Source of the DNA: Candidatus Peregrinibacteria bacterium RIFOXYB2_FULL_33_20
Lineage (GTDB): Bacteria; Patescibacteriota; Gracilibacteria; UBA1369; GWF2-33-10
Direction: 5' to 3'
Assembly (NCBI GenBank): GCA_001788835.1
Contig: MFXK01000011.1
Coordinates: 1-58,354 of the forward strand
Length of the DNA stretch: 58,354 nucleotides
The notes beneath the pieces were generated by a model. The model did not search any database and had not been told where the DNA came from. It worked only from the letters and a program-made list of their open reading frames with translations. Positions 25,670 to 35,740 of the stretch are shown here, one piece after another. Numbering within the stretch: position 1 is the first letter of the stretch; each line of letters starts with the position of its first letter. The position numbers were made by a program, and so were the translations under genes.

Positions 25670-27436
25670 ATGATTCAATTAATAAAAAACTCATTACAAA
25701 AAGCGGTTTTGGAAATCTATCCTGATTTTTCAGGGGAAATTGAATTAGATGAGCCAAAAGATAAATTACATGGAGATTTTTCCAGTAATATTGCAATGAA
25801 AATTGCCAAAGATTTAGGTAAAAATCCAAGGGAAGTGGCAAATGAAATTAGTGATAAATGGTCAGTGGCAAGTGATAAGTGGTCAGTTTATTTTGAGCAG
25901 GTGGAAATAGCTGGGCCTGGATTTATAAATTTTAAACTTTCTAAAAAAGGTTTAAGTGAATTTTTAGGAAATATTTTAAAGACAAAAGATGATTTAATTG
26001 GGACAAAATTATTAGAAAAACAGAAGTTTTTCGTGGAATTTGCGCATCCCAATACACATAAGGCTTTTCATATTGGCCATTTAAGAAATATTTGTTTGGG
26101 CGAATCTTTGGTCAGAATTTTTGAATCACATGGTGCTGAAGTTTTTCGTGCAAATTATCAGGGAGATATTGGTCCGCATGTGGCTAAATGTATTTGGGCC
26201 ATACAAAGAGAAGGCATTCCTGAAAATTTAAATGATGCGCAGAAGAGAGCCGAATTTTTGGGCAAGGTCTATGCCATAGGAGGCAAGGCTTATGAAAATG
26301 ATGAAAAAGCAAAAGCAGAAATTATTGAGATTAATAAAGATATATATATAGGGGAAAATCAAAATTTAATTAAATTATATAAAATGACAAGGCAGTGGAG
26401 CCTTGATTATTTTGAAATTATTTATGCAAAGCTTGGGACAAAGAAATTTGATAGGTTGTTTTTTGAAAGTGAAGTTTTTCAAAATGGCAAGAAAATCGTT
26501 GAAGAAAATTTAGGCAAAATTTTTACAAAATCAGAAGGAGCCATAGTTTTCGAAGGAGAGAAATATGGTTTGCATACCAGGGTTTTTGTAACGAAAAATA
26601 ATACTGCGACTTATGAAGGCAAAGAGCTTGGTTTGGCTTTTAAAGAGTATGAAGCTTGTCCGGATATGGATAAAAAAGTTCATATTGTTGCCAATGAACA
26701 AAGCGGATATTTTCAGGTGCTCTTCAAAGTGATTGAGATGCTTTTGCCGAAGCTTATTGGCAAACAGGTTCATGTTGATTATGGAATAGTTAAACTTACA
26801 ACAGGCAAGATGTCATCAAGGACCGGCGATGTAATTACAGCGGAATGGCTTATTGATGAATTAAAAAATGAAATTGCCAATGTTATCAAAAAATCAGAAG
26901 AATTTAATTTAGATGAAATTGAAAATATTAAAGAAAAAGTGGCGATTGGGGCAATTAAATTTGTGATGCTTTATAGTGCTTCGAAAAATGACATATCATT
27001 TGACTTGAAAAAAGCGGTCAGATTGGATGGAGATAGCGGACCATATATTCAGTATGCTTATGCGAGAATAAGAGCGATTTTGAGAAGAAAAGAAGACAAA
27101 TCCCCCCAGCCCCCTTTGTCCAGGGGGAGTAAAAGTCCCCTTGATAAAGGGGATTTAGGGGATTTGCCTTTCAATGAGAAGGATTTTGGACTGATTAGAA
27201 AGCTTTTGTATTTTGAAAAGGCAGTGAAAAATTCAACCTTAAACTATTCACCACATTTTATTTGTCATTATCTTTTGGATTTAACTTCTGAATTTTCATC
27301 ATGGTACGCAGTGAATAGGGTTTTGGATGAGAAAGAGGATTTAAAAAATGCCAGACTCCAACTCTTGGAAGCTGTGTCAAAAGTTTTCAAAAATGGATTA
27401 TATTTGTTAGGGATTGAGACGTTGGAAAGGATGTAG
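25670..27436 (+). CDS. argS: Arginyl-tRNA synthetase
   Basis: Class I synthetase charging tRNA-Arg. The N-terminal additional domain (about 1-115) is followed by the HIGH motif in FAHPNTHKAFHIGHLRN and the KMSS-like motif TGKMSSRTGDV. The DALR anticodon-binding domain closes the protein. It is 588 residues, a normal length. Two insertions are odd. Residues about 61-73 hold a duplicated SDKWSVA unit from a 17-base direct repeat (25850-25887). Residues about 477-499 (KSPQPPLSRGSKSPLDKGDL and following) come from a 68-base GC-rich inverted repeat at 27098-27165. Both keep the frame and fall between conserved blocks. Confidence 0.96.
   Translation: MIQLIKNSLQKAVLEIYPDFSGEIELDEPKDKLHGDFSSNIAMKIAKDLGKNPREVANEISDKWSVASDKWSVYFEQVEIAGPGFINFKLSKKGLSEFLGNILKTKDDLIGTKLLEKQKFFVEFAHPNTHKAFHIGHLRNICLGESLVRIFESHGAEVFRANYQGDIGPHVAKCIWAIQREGIPENLNDAQKRAEFLGKVYAIGGKAYENDEKAKAEIIEINKDIYIGENQNLIKLYKMTRQWSLDYFEIIYAKLGTKKFDRLFFESEVFQNGKKIVEENLGKIFTKSEGAIVFEGEKYGLHTRVFVTKNNTATYEGKELGLAFKEYEACPDMDKKVHIVANEQSGYFQVLFKVIEMLLPKLIGKQVHVDYGIVKLTTGKMSSRTGDVITAEWLIDELKNEIANVIKKSEEFNLDEIENIKEKVAIGAIKFVMLYSASKNDISFDLKKAVRLDGDSGPYIQYAYARIRAILRRKEDKSPQPPLSRGSKSPLDKGDLGDLPFNEKDFGLIRKLLYFEKAVKNSTLNYSPHFICHYLLDLTSEFSSWYAVNRVLDEKEDLKNARLQLLEAVSKVFKNGLYLLGIETLERM
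25850..25887. repeat. 17-base direct repeat inside argS
   Basis: AGTGATAAATGGTCAGT (25850-25866) and AGTGATAAGTGGTCAGT (25871-25887) differ by one base and are spaced 21 bases apart, a multiple of three. They give SDKWSVASDKWSV in ArgS. The units resemble the (AGT)CAGT-type tracts at 6484-6562 and 31076-31141. Confidence 0.8.
27098..27165. repeat. GC-rich composite inverted repeat inside argS
   Basis: AAATCCCC at 27098 is matched by GGGGATTT ending at 27165. Between them are two internal hairpins (CCCCCTTTGTCCAGGGGG and TCCCCTTGATAAAGGGGA). The tract is much richer in G+C than the surrounding gene and keeps the ArgS frame open. It looks like a small mobile palindromic element. Confidence 0.8.
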
Positions 27437-27488
27437 GGGAAATTTTTTGCTTTGGCGGATTTAGAAGATGTTTTTTAGTATAAGAAAA

Positions 27489-28124
27489 TTACCATTTATC
27501 ATCATCAGTTACATCATAAATTTGATTTGGGCTGTGAGGGTTTACCCACATAATTCGAGATTGCCCTGTGGTTAATAAGTTGGTGGTGACTGTGGCAGTG
27601 AATAAATGATCTATTTTATAACCATTTATTGGGGTTGTATTGGGGGCTAAAACTATAGCATTTGTAGATATGCCTGTTTGGTTATACCATGAATATTTGC
27701 ATGCTGATCCTTCATCAGGCATGTCAGTAGCAAGCATGTAAATGACAGGTGATTGGCCTTTGTTTTCAAAAAAAGATCTTAATGTCCATCCAACAATTCC
27801 TAGCCTATTTGGACTTTTAGATAATTCAGCATCTTTTCTGAACGAATATCCTTTTAATATAAATTTTCTATCCAATAATTCTGGAGAACCATCATTCATA
27901 ATTTGACGACAAAGATCTCTAAAACTAATGATGGGGACTCTTAATCTATCTGTAGTAAGTTTAGCTAAACGATCTATTTCGGTGGGTGTTAAACGTTGAG
28001 CTATTATTATTGGTGGTGCTTGCATAGCAAAAGCATCCCATTGTTGTTGACTGCTTATATAGCTAGCCATTCCCTCAATTAGCTTATCTCTATCGGTTAT
28101 TATATTTTGCTCTACTGTGATCAT
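27489..28124 (-). CDS. Hypothetical protein, unknown family
   Basis: A 211-residue protein I do not recognise. It has no signal peptide, membrane segment or obvious catalytic motif. It is moderately hydrophobic and mixed alpha/beta in appearance. Notable stretches are IIIAQRLTPTEIDRLAKLTT, RFRDLCRQ-like helices and a C-terminal half with YSWYNQTGISTNAIVLAPNT and HLFTATVTTNLLTTGQSRIM, possibly a beta-rich ligand-binding domain. Lys is rarer and Gln/Thr more common than in neighbouring housekeeping genes. It is transcribed divergently from the ATP synthase operon. The length of the open frame and good codon use support a real gene. Confidence 0.65.
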   Translation of the reverse strand: MITVEQNIITDRDKLIEGMASYISSQQQWDAFAMQAPPIIIAQRLTPTEIDRLAKLTTDRLRVPIISFRDLCRQIMNDGSPELLDRKFILKGYSFRKDAELSKSPNRLGIVGWTLRSFFENKGQSPVIYMLATDMPDEGSACKYSWYNQTGISTNAIVLAPNTTPINGYKIDHLFTATVTTNLLTTGQSRIMWVNPHSPNQIYDVTDDDKW

Positions 28125-28235
28125 TATTTTATGGTGTTTAGGGTTTTAAATTATACCTTAAATTCCAATTTTGTAAAATATTAAATTTCCATTAAATTTT
28201 AACATTCTTTGCCTTATAAAAAAAAATTTTAAGGC

Positions 28236-28264
28236 TTGACTTTTTTCTTTAGCATTTTTAAAAT
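28236..28264 (+). promoter_or_regulatory. Sigma70-type promoter of the ATP synthase operon
   Basis: TTGACT (28236-28241) and TAAAAT (28259-28264) are separated by exactly 17 bases, close to the TTGACA/TATAAT consensus. Transcription would start near 28271, leaving a leader of about 130 bases before atpI. A small inverted repeat (GCCTTA...TAAGGC, 28211-28235) abuts the -35. Confidence 0.7.
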
Positions 28265-28399
28265 CCTCCAGACGTTAAATTAAGAATAATTAATTAATTA
28301 ATTTTTTTTGTTAAAAATTCGTATTTTTTGATAAAAAATTTCTTGCGAAACTGGCTGAGTAATATAAACTAATGATGCTATTAATTTAAATTTAGATTT

Positions 28400-28648
28400 A
28401 TGGGAAAAACAGAAGATAAGCGGTTAGCGGAAAACTATGATAAATATTTCAAATCAAAAAGACTGCAGGCTTCAATGTATACTTTTAGTATCACGTTGAG
28501 CAATGTCGCCTTCTTTTCTTTCTTAGGCTACCTTGTTGATAAATACTTCCCAACTGAACCATACGGCCTGATTGTCGGGATTGTAATTTCTTTTCCCATC
28601 GGACAATTCATGGTTTATAAAAAACTAAAGCAATTACTTAAAAAATAA
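28400..28648 (+). CDS. atpI: ATP synthase protein I-like (AtpI/AtpZ family)
   Basis: A small membrane protein of 82 residues with two predicted transmembrane helices (about 27-47 and 56-74). The second contains GLIVGIVISFPIGQFMVYKKL. Position as the first gene of the operon, directly before atpB, and the two-helix layout match AtpI/AtpZ, an accessory factor in c-ring assembly and stability. Its stop overlaps the atpB start (TAATG), implying translational coupling. The sequence itself is weakly conserved, so the assignment leans on position. Confidence 0.8.
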   Translation: MGKTEDKRLAENYDKYFKSKRLQASMYTFSITLSNVAFFSFLGYLVDKYFPTEPYGLIVGIVISFPIGQFMVYKKLKQLLKK

Positions 28649-29472
28649 TGTCAGAAATAGAAATAAATGTCGAAAATGTTCAGGCTGAAACCAGCGAAGG
28701 TCATTCCGGAGTGCATGTCCCGGCTTTGAAGCCGGAAACCTTGTTTAATATCGGGCCGATAACAGTAAGTAATGCCATGTTTTCTGGTTTTATAGTTACG
28801 ATTTTGATCTGTATTTTGATTGCTTATGTGAAAAAACATATTCGTTTAGTGCCAACCAGAGTTCAGGTCGTGGCTGAAGCGGTGGTAAATATGTTTTATG
28901 AACCATTAATTGATGCTTATCATGATCGTGCCTTAGCCAAAAAACATGCGGCTATTATTACCAGTTTTTTTATTTTGATTATTGTTAGTAATTTATTGCC
29001 AGCCTTGCCAATTATACCTAGTTTGCGATGGGGGCATGAGGTGGAAGTTGCTAGACCAGTTACTTCCCATTATTCTTTTACTTTGGCGTTGGCGATGATA
29101 AGCTTGGTTATTGCTCACATCCTTGGATTAGCTCATCATGGCTGGGGGCATGTGGGTAAATTTTTTAAATTTGCAGAACTTTTCAAAATAAAAAAAATAA
29201 TGGATCTCCCTAATGTGCTTATTGAAATATTTGTTGGCATACTTGAAGTGTTTGGGGAATTTTCAAAAATTATTTCACTGGCTTCCAGGTTGTTTGGTAA
29301 TTTGCTTGCGCACGAAGCGATTATGGCGGTGATTTTTGGCATTTCGGTTTATACGCAATTTTTGGCGCCGATCCCTTTTTATTTGCTAGGATTTTTGGTA
29401 GCCTTCATTCAGGCAACAGTGTTTTCATTGCTGAGCATGACAATATTGATTTCTCATGTAAAAGGACACTAG
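28648..29472 (+). CDS. atpB: ATP synthase Fo subunit a
   Basis: The stator half of the proton channel, an integral membrane protein of 274 residues with about five to six transmembrane helices. The essential arginine is in SLASRLFGNLLAHE, the equivalent of E. coli LRLFGN with R210. The N-terminal region before the first helix is His-containing and faces out or in without a clear signal. It overlaps atpI by one base. The 110-base gap to atpE carries a palindromic element (29480-29502). Confidence 0.95.
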   Translation: MSEIEINVENVQAETSEGHSGVHVPALKPETLFNIGPITVSNAMFSGFIVTILICILIAYVKKHIRLVPTRVQVVAEAVVNMFYEPLIDAYHDRALAKKHAAIITSFFILIIVSNLLPALPIIPSLRWGHEVEVARPVTSHYSFTLALAMISLVIAHILGLAHHGWGHVGKFFKFAELFKIKKIMDLPNVLIEIFVGILEVFGEFSKIISLASRLFGNLLAHEAIMAVIFGISVYTQFLAPIPFYLLGFLVAFIQATVFSLLSMTILISHVKGH

Positions 29473-29479
29473 TTACCAT

Positions 29480-29502
29480 GTCATTCCCGCCAAAGCGGGA
29501 AT
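29480..29502. repeat. Short palindromic element, copy 4, between atpB and atpE
   Basis: GTCATTCCCGCCAAAGCGGG followed by AAT is the element of 47-69 in the opposite orientation, with compensating stem changes (CCCGC/GCGGG). That covariation supports a selected or mechanistically required hairpin. It is followed by a partial second inverted arm around 29510-29545. Confidence 0.75.
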
Positions 29503-29582
29503 CTTAAGATTTATAAGCCTTTAAGATTCCAATTTTTGCGGGGATTACCCTTTAAATTTATTATTTTTTAATTTTCATTTTT

Positions 29583-29816
29583 ATGGAATTATCAGTTATA
29601 AAAGCTATTGCAGCAGCAGTATGTATTGCCGTTTCAACAATATCTCCAGCTATAGCTCAAGGTAAAATCGGTTCCAGCGCTTTGGAGTCAATGGCTAGGA
29701 ACCCTCAAATTGCAGATAAAATTGGTTCCAGTATGATTTTGGCAATGGCGTTGGCAGAAGCTCTTACTATTTACGGATTAGTAGTGTCTTTGATTATTCT
29801 TTTCGTTTTGAAATAA
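29583..29816 (+). CDS. atpE: ATP synthase Fo subunit c
   Basis: The rotor-ring subunit, 77 residues forming a two-helix hairpin. Helix 1 includes ISPAIAQGKIGSSA, the polar loop is ESMARNPQ (the conserved RxPE/Q region), and helix 2 carries the ion-binding carboxylate in ALAEALTIYGLVV. The context AEALTIYGLVV resembles cyanobacterial and chloroplast proton-type rings. The Ser-Thr pair after Glu that marks sodium rings (as in Ilyobacter) is absent, so proton coupling is inferred. Confidence 0.95.
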   Translation: MELSVIKAIAAAVCIAVSTISPAIAQGKIGSSALESMARNPQIADKIGSSMILAMALAEALTIYGLVVSLIILFVLK

Positions 29817-29860
29817 AGTAAAGTTTAGCGATTTTCTTTTTACTTTCAACTTTTTTTAAT

Positions 29861-30358
29861 ATGGAAGCTTTAAATTTACTCGGTATTGATCCATGGAGCA
29901 TATTTGTATATATAATTAATTTTGGGTTAATTCTTTTCGTGGTTTGGAAATTTTTTACCAATCCCATTATTGAAACCTTGGATAAACGCAAAAATCAAAT
30001 TGAAAATAATATTTCTGAAGCGGATAAATTAAAACATGAATTGATGAAACAAAAAGAAAGGATGAATAAAGAAAAAGAAGAATTAAAACAGTCTATGGAA
30101 AGCGAAATGGACGCTTTAAAAAAAGATTTAGAAAATAAAAGAAAAGAAGCGGAAACTGATATTGAGAAGAAACGAAATAGAATGCTGGAAGAAGTAAAAA
30201 AGACCATTGAGGAAGAAAAAAGCAGCATTAAAGACAGTGTGAAAGAGGAAGTTTTGAACATGGTTAAGAGAATGATTCTTCATGTTGTTTCTAATAAAAT
30301 TTCACCAGAAGTAATTGCTGGCAGTGTTAATGAGGCCTGGGATATGTATAAAAAATAA
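29861..30358 (+). CDS. atpF: ATP synthase Fo subunit b
   Basis: The peripheral stalk subunit, 165 residues: one N-terminal transmembrane helix (about 11-30, IFVYIINFGLILFVVWKF) followed by a long, highly charged coiled coil (Lys/Glu rich, about 35-130). The cytoplasmic stalk connects to delta. It is spaced 9 bases before atpH. Only one b-type gene is present, so the stalk is probably a homodimer. Confidence 0.93.
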   Translation: MEALNLLGIDPWSIFVYIINFGLILFVVWKFFTNPIIETLDKRKNQIENNISEADKLKHELMKQKERMNKEKEELKQSMESEMDALKKDLENKRKEAETDIEKKRNRMLEEVKKTIEEEKSSIKDSVKEEVLNMVKRMILHVVSNKISPEVIAGSVNEAWDMYKK

Positions 30359-30367
30359 ATTTTATTT

Positions 30368-31042
30368 ATGTTGCAAGTTTTGACAGTATCGGTAATCAGA
30401 GATTTGTTAGTTTTATTGGGTCATAATAGAGATTTTTTTCAGCTAGCTCGCGAGGGAAAATCATCCAGACTTAAGATGGCATTGGGGCAAAGTTATCCGT
30501 CAATTTTTGCTGATTATTTATTGAAAATGTCCGAGAAAGAATTTTTTCATGATTTAAAAGCCAGTGTCGGTTTTTTAAAAAATAAAAGCCTTGATGCTGA
30601 TAATGGATTTTTTAAAGCTATTATCAAGTATATTGCGGAAGAATTTGCTTACTTAATTGATGACTTAGATGATGATTTCTTTTTTACTGATTTGAAGAAA
30701 AGACATGAATATTTAGCAAAAATATTTCCACATCAAAATTTTTTGGCTCAAAATTTGTCAGAATTAATAGCTTTTTCCACTTACCAGGAATTAAATGAAT
30801 TATGCTATCAGGCTTTGGCACAGATTTGCGATTCCAGGCTGATTATTGTGCAATCACCTATCCAAATTATCGGCGTTTTGAAAAAAGATATTAGAAAATA
30901 TTTTTTAGATAAATATGCCTATTCTTTTGTGGACTTCAGGGTAGAAAAAGATATTATTGGCGGAGTCAGAATAGTTTCCGCTGGAGATGTTGACGATTAT
31001 TCTTGGGCTGATAAAATAAAAAAACTGAGTTTGAAAGTGTGA
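30368..31042 (+). CDS. atpH: ATP synthase F1 subunit delta
   Basis: Connects the peripheral stalk to the top of the alpha3beta3 head. The protein is 224 residues, longer than the usual ~180. The C-terminal signature is recognisable as IIGGVRIVSAGDVDDYSWADKIKKL (normally GGxxIRIGDxxxDxSxxxxL). The N-terminal domain is strongly divergent. Identity rests on that signature and on its place between atpF and atpA. Confidence 0.85.
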   Translation: MLQVLTVSVIRDLLVLLGHNRDFFQLAREGKSSRLKMALGQSYPSIFADYLLKMSEKEFFHDLKASVGFLKNKSLDADNGFFKAIIKYIAEEFAYLIDDLDDDFFFTDLKKRHEYLAKIFPHQNFLAQNLSELIAFSTYQELNELCYQALAQICDSRLIIVQSPIQIIGVLKKDIRKYFLDKYAYSFVDFRVEKDIIGGVRIVSAGDVDDYSWADKIKKLSLKV

Positions 31043-31075
31043 AGGAGGGGAAAGGAGAGGAAAAGAGGATGTAGC

Positions 31076-31141
31076 CAGAAATAAGTAGTCAGAAGTCAGT
31101 TCGAACCGACTACCGACTAGTGATTACTGACAATTGATCAC
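31076..31141. repeat. Degenerate AGTCAGT/ACTGAC repeat tract between atpH and atpA
   Basis: AAGTAGTCAGAAGTCAG is followed by roughly inverted units (CCGACTACCGACTAGTGATT), so a long imperfect hairpin can form. It is the same style as the tract at 6484-6562. A purine-rich stretch (31043-31070) precedes it. Confidence 0.6.
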
Positions 31142-31175
31142 AACATTTAAATTTAAAACTTAAAATTTCAAAACC

Positions 31176-32684
31176 ATGTCTACAGACACCTTAAATTCAT
31201 TTTTAGAAAATATTGAGCAAGCTTTTTTAATACAAGATAGTTCGGGAAATGCTGAACAAGGGAAATTTGGAGTCGTCGGTTCATTTAAAGATGGCGTTAT
31301 CCAAATCAAGGGGTTGCCTGGCTTAAAAATGGGCGAAATTGTCAGTATCCAGAATACTGATGTTGAAGCTTTAGTGTTAAATTTGGAAAAAGATTTGGCT
31401 TATGCTGTGGTTTTGCAATCAAGTTCGGCGGTCAAAGAAGGTTTTTTGGTCCAGTCAAAAGGTCAAACTTTGAGTATGCCGGTGGCTGATGACTTGATTG
31501 GTAGAGTATTGGATCCGTTAGGTAAACCTATTGATGGTGGTTCACCGGTGAAAGCTTCCAAACGTTATCCTCATGAAAAAATTGCGCCAGGCGTGATGGC
31601 CAGAAAATCTGTTCACCAGCCAGTACAAACTGGATTAGTGGCCGTTGATTCCTTGATCCCTATCGGTAGAGGACAAAGAGAACTTATTATTGGTGATAGG
31701 CAGTCAGGCAAAACTACTATCGCCATAGATACAATTTTGAATCAAAAAGATCAGAACATGATTTGTATTTATGTGGCTATTGGCCAAAGAGAGTCAAGAA
31801 CAGCACAAATTTATAATACTTTGAAAGCCCAGGGTGCGATGGATTATAGTTTGATTGTTTCAGCGCCAGCTGCTTCATCAGCCGTGCTACAATTTTTAGC
31901 GCCATATGCTGGATGCGCTATCGCTGAATATTTTATGGATCAAGGAAAAGATGTGCTGATTGTTTATGATGATTTATCAAAACATGCGGTGGCTTATCGT
32001 GAAATGTCTTTACTACTCAGAAGACCGCCGGGACGTGAAGCTTATCCAGGCGATGTTTTTTATTTACATTCTAGATTATTGGAAAGAGCTGCTAAACTTA
32101 ATGATCAGCAAGGTGGCGGTAGTATTACGGCTTTGCCAATTATTGAAACGCAGGCGGGTGATGTTTCTGCTTATATTCCAACTAACGTGATTTCCATTAC
32201 TGACGGACAAATATTTTTGGATACAGACTTATTTAATCGAGGCGTCAGACCAGCCATAAATGTTGGTATTTCAGTTTCACGTGTGGGTGGAGCGGCGCAA
32301 ACTAAAATTATGAAAAAAAGTTCCGGAACTTTGAAACTAGAATTGGCTTCTTATTATGAATTGGAAGCTTTCGCTCAGTTTGCTTCTGATCTGGAAGAAT
32401 CAACCAAAAAGACCTTGGTTCGCGGTAAAAGAATTGTGGAAGCATTGAAGCAAAAACAGGGCTCTCCTTATAAGTTATGGCAGGAAGTGGTTATAATTTG
32501 GGCGGCTACCAAAGGTTATTTAGATAAATTAAATGAAAAAGACGTTACTCATAAAATTGCTCAATTATTGGTAAAAGTGGAGGTGGATAATAAAGATTTA
32601 ACCAAAATGATTATGGAGAAAAAAGAACTATCAGATGAAATTAAAGAAGGGTTGGATAAGGCGGTTAAGTCTTTTTTTGAATAA
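31176..32684 (+). CDS. atpA: ATP synthase F1 subunit alpha
   Basis: The regulatory nucleotide-binding subunit of the F1 head, 502 residues, normal length. The Walker A motif is GDRQSGKTT, with [10 protein letters not shown] and the [24 protein letters not shown] block following. [16 protein letters not shown] carries the conserved Arg of the family. No Shine-Dalgarno; the leader is AAATTTCAAAACC. It begins the F1 part of the operon after a 133-base repeat-bearing gap. Confidence 0.98.
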   Translation: MSTDTLNSFLENIEQAFLIQDSSGNAEQGKFGVVGSFKDGVIQIKGLPGLKMGEIVSIQNTDVEALVLNLEKDLAYAVVLQSSSAVKEGFLVQSKGQTLSMPVADDLIGRVLDPLGKPIDGGSPVKASKRYPHEKIAPGVMARKSVHQPVQTGLVAVDSLIPIGRGQRELIIGDRQSGKTTIAIDTILNQKDQNMICIYVAIGQRESRTAQIYNTLKAQGAMDYSLIVSAPAASSAVLQFLAPYAGCAIAEYFMDQGKDVLIVYDDLSKHAVAYREMSLLLRRPPGREAYPGDVFYLHSRLLERAAKLNDQQGGGSITALPIIETQAGDVSAYIPTNVISITDGQIFLDTDLFNRGVRPAINVGISVSRVGGAAQTKIMKKSSGTLKLELASYYELEAFAQFASDLEESTKKTLVRGKRIVEALKQKQGSPYKLWQEVVIIWAATKGYLDKLNEKDVTHKIAQLLVKVEVDNKDLTKMIMEKKELSDEIKEGLDKAVKSFFE

Positions 32685-32687
32685 AAA

Positions 32688-32726
32688 CTCACCCTTGATT
32701 ACTCTCTTGAAAGAGAGGGAAGGGAG
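32688..32726. repeat. Palindromic repeat between atpA and atpG
   Basis: CTCACCCTTGATTACTCTCT then TGAAAGAGAGGGAAGGGAG. The core CTCTCT-TGAA-AGAGAG is a perfect hairpin, with outer complementary CCTT/AAGG arms. It lies 4 bases after the atpA stop. It is unlike the other repeat families here, and there is no T-run, so termination is unlikely. Confidence 0.65.
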
Positions 32727-32770
32727 ACAAAAAATTTAAAGTTCAAAATTTAGAATTTAAAATTTCTTAA

Positions 32771-33679
32771 GTGGCAAATTTACTTTTAATTCGGAAAAAG
32801 ATTAAATCTGTACGCAATACTCGCAAGATAACCAAGGCAATGCAATTGGTGGCGGCCAGTAAAATGCGTGTCTTTCAGAAAAAAGCGATTCATGCCAGAA
32901 TGTACAGCCAGGAATTGTTAAATATTTTGAGACTTAATTTAGCAGATATTAAGGATACTATTCTAACTAAAACGCGAAAAAATGGTAAAAAATTATTTAT
33001 TTTATATAGTTCTGACAAAGGGTTATGCGGTCCACTTAATTCTAGAATGATCAAAGGCTTGTTTAATTCTAAAGTTTGGAATGAACTGTCAGTCCATGAA
33101 CGTTTGTTAATCACAGTTGGTAAAAAAAGCTATGATTACGCTAATTATAATAAAATTAACGTGGAAAAACACTTTAAAGGCTTAAAGGAAGACATGACAC
33201 CGGTTGATGCTTTGGCGATTATTGATGAGATTATGGCTTACTGGAAAACAGAAGACGTTAAAGAAATCATTATGGTCGCGCCTCATTATAAAAGTCCTTT
33301 GGTGTTTTATCCAATGTTAAAAACTTATTTGCCTTTTTCCGAAGATATGATTCATAGACATATAGCGGCAGAAGAAATTGCGGAAGGTAAAACTGATGAA
33401 GATCGAACTTTTAGGAAAGAAGAATTTATGCTTTATGAACCAAGCAAAGAAGAATTTAAAGAAAGTTTGATTCAGCAAATTATCCAAACTTTGTTTACTC
33501 AAGCTTTTTTTGAACTGAAAGCAGCGGAATATTCAAGTCGAATGATTGCGATGCAAAGTGCTACAGATGCGGCTGATGATATGGTGGATAAATTGACTTT
33601 GTCTTTAAATAAAGCTCGTCAGGCAATCATTACCCAAGAAATTGCTGAAATCGTCGGAGGCAGTGCGGTCTTAAATTAA
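32771..33679 (+). CDS. atpG: ATP synthase F1 subunit gamma
   Basis: The central rotor shaft, 302 residues. The N-terminal helix IRKKIKSVRNTRKITKAMQLVAASKMR and the C-terminal helix (SRMIAMQSATDAADDMVDKL) are the conserved parts that run through the head; the middle is the Rossmann-like globular domain (SSDKGLCGPLN). The start is GTG (MANLLLIRKK). The C-terminus ends EIAEIVGGSAVLN, as in most gammas. Confidence 0.97.
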   Translation: MANLLLIRKKIKSVRNTRKITKAMQLVAASKMRVFQKKAIHARMYSQELLNILRLNLADIKDTILTKTRKNGKKLFILYSSDKGLCGPLNSRMIKGLFNSKVWNELSVHERLLITVGKKSYDYANYNKINVEKHFKGLKEDMTPVDALAIIDEIMAYWKTEDVKEIIMVAPHYKSPLVFYPMLKTYLPFSEDMIHRHIAAEEIAEGKTDEDRTFRKEEFMLYEPSKEEFKESLIQQIIQTLFTQAFFELKAAEYSSRMIAMQSATDAADDMVDKLTLSLNKARQAIITQEIAEIVGGSAVLN

Positions 33680-33693
33680 ATTTTTAATTTTGG

Positions 33694-33716
33694 ATTCTTA
33701 ATTTTTAATTAAGAAT
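33694..33716. repeat. AT-rich inverted repeat between atpG and atpD
   Basis: ATTCTTAA (33694-33701) and TTAAGAAT (33709-33716) form a perfect 8-bp stem with a 7-base loop. Tandem AATTTAAA units follow. Similar TTCTTAATT/AATTAAGAA pairs occur at 42040-42079. Confidence 0.55.
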
Positions 33717-33720
33717 TTAA

Positions 33721-35151
<1,431 letters not shown>

Positions 35152-35161
35152 TGAATGGACA

Positions 35162-35620
35162 GTGTCACTCAAATTAAAATTTTTCAAATTGCACACTCAT
35201 TTCAAATTAACAATTCGCACTCCTGAAGCAGAAATTTTGGAAACAGAAACGCCGTCTTTATATTTAAGCAATGATTTGGGGGATTTTATGATTTTACCTG
35301 ATCATGCGTCTTTTTCTTCCACGATTGGCTATAGTCCGGTTTTTATTAGTCATAAAGAAGTGATTGAAGAATATAGTGTGAGAAACGGTTTGCTGACTTT
35401 TTCCAACGCGCAAAATCAAGCTACGATTCTTTGTTTTGAAGCGAAGAAAAAAGAAGAAGTTGATTATAGCAGTGTAAAAAAATATTTGAAGTTAATTGAG
35501 GAAAAATTGGCTCAGCACGAATTTAGCGAGCTTAATGAATATCAATATAAATTTTTACAAAATGAGAAAGTGGTACTAGTTAAGCAAATTGAAAACGCGG
35601 AAAAGACTGTGGAAAAATAA
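35162..35620 (+). CDS. atpC: ATP synthase F1 subunit epsilon
   Basis: The inhibitory and rotor-foot subunit. The N-terminal beta-sandwich is visible as LTIRTPEAEILETETPSLYL...GDFMILPDHASFSSTIGYSPV, and a C-terminal helical pair follows. The family starts just before the LTIxTPE block. I chose GTG 35162, 10 bases after the atpD stop. The frame is open back to a TTG at 35129, which would overlap atpD by 23 bases. About 152 residues from GTG. It is the last gene of the operon. Confidence 0.88.
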   Translation: MSLKLKFFKLHTHFKLTIRTPEAEILETETPSLYLSNDLGDFMILPDHASFSSTIGYSPVFISHKEVIEEYSVRNGLLTFSNAQNQATILCFEAKKKEEVDYSSVKKYLKLIEEKLAQHEFSELNEYQYKFLQNEKVVLVKQIENAEKTVEK

Positions 35621-35684
35621 ATTTTTACTGTTATTTTTATTGCGAAGGAGGAAAATGTTTGTTTTTATAAACCTGATTTATTTG

Positions 35685-35703
35685 TCCTAAAAAAGATTTA
35701 GGA
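35685..35703 (+). terminator. Possible weak terminator after atpC
   Basis: TCCTAAA (35685-35691) pairs with TTTAGGA (35697-35703) around a 5-base loop, followed by GTATTTT rather than a clean T-run. An outer AAAATGTTT/AAACATTTT pair surrounds it. It is the only hairpin between atpC and the nitroreductase gene. Confidence 0.35.
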
Positions 35704-35740
35704 GTATTTTAATAAACATTTTATTTGTTAATTTCATGAT

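Noticed and set aside
29583-29816. Sodium-coupled c-ring
   Set aside because: The Ser-Thr pair after the essential Glu is replaced by Ala-Leu, as in proton-type rings, although a helix-1 Gln is present.
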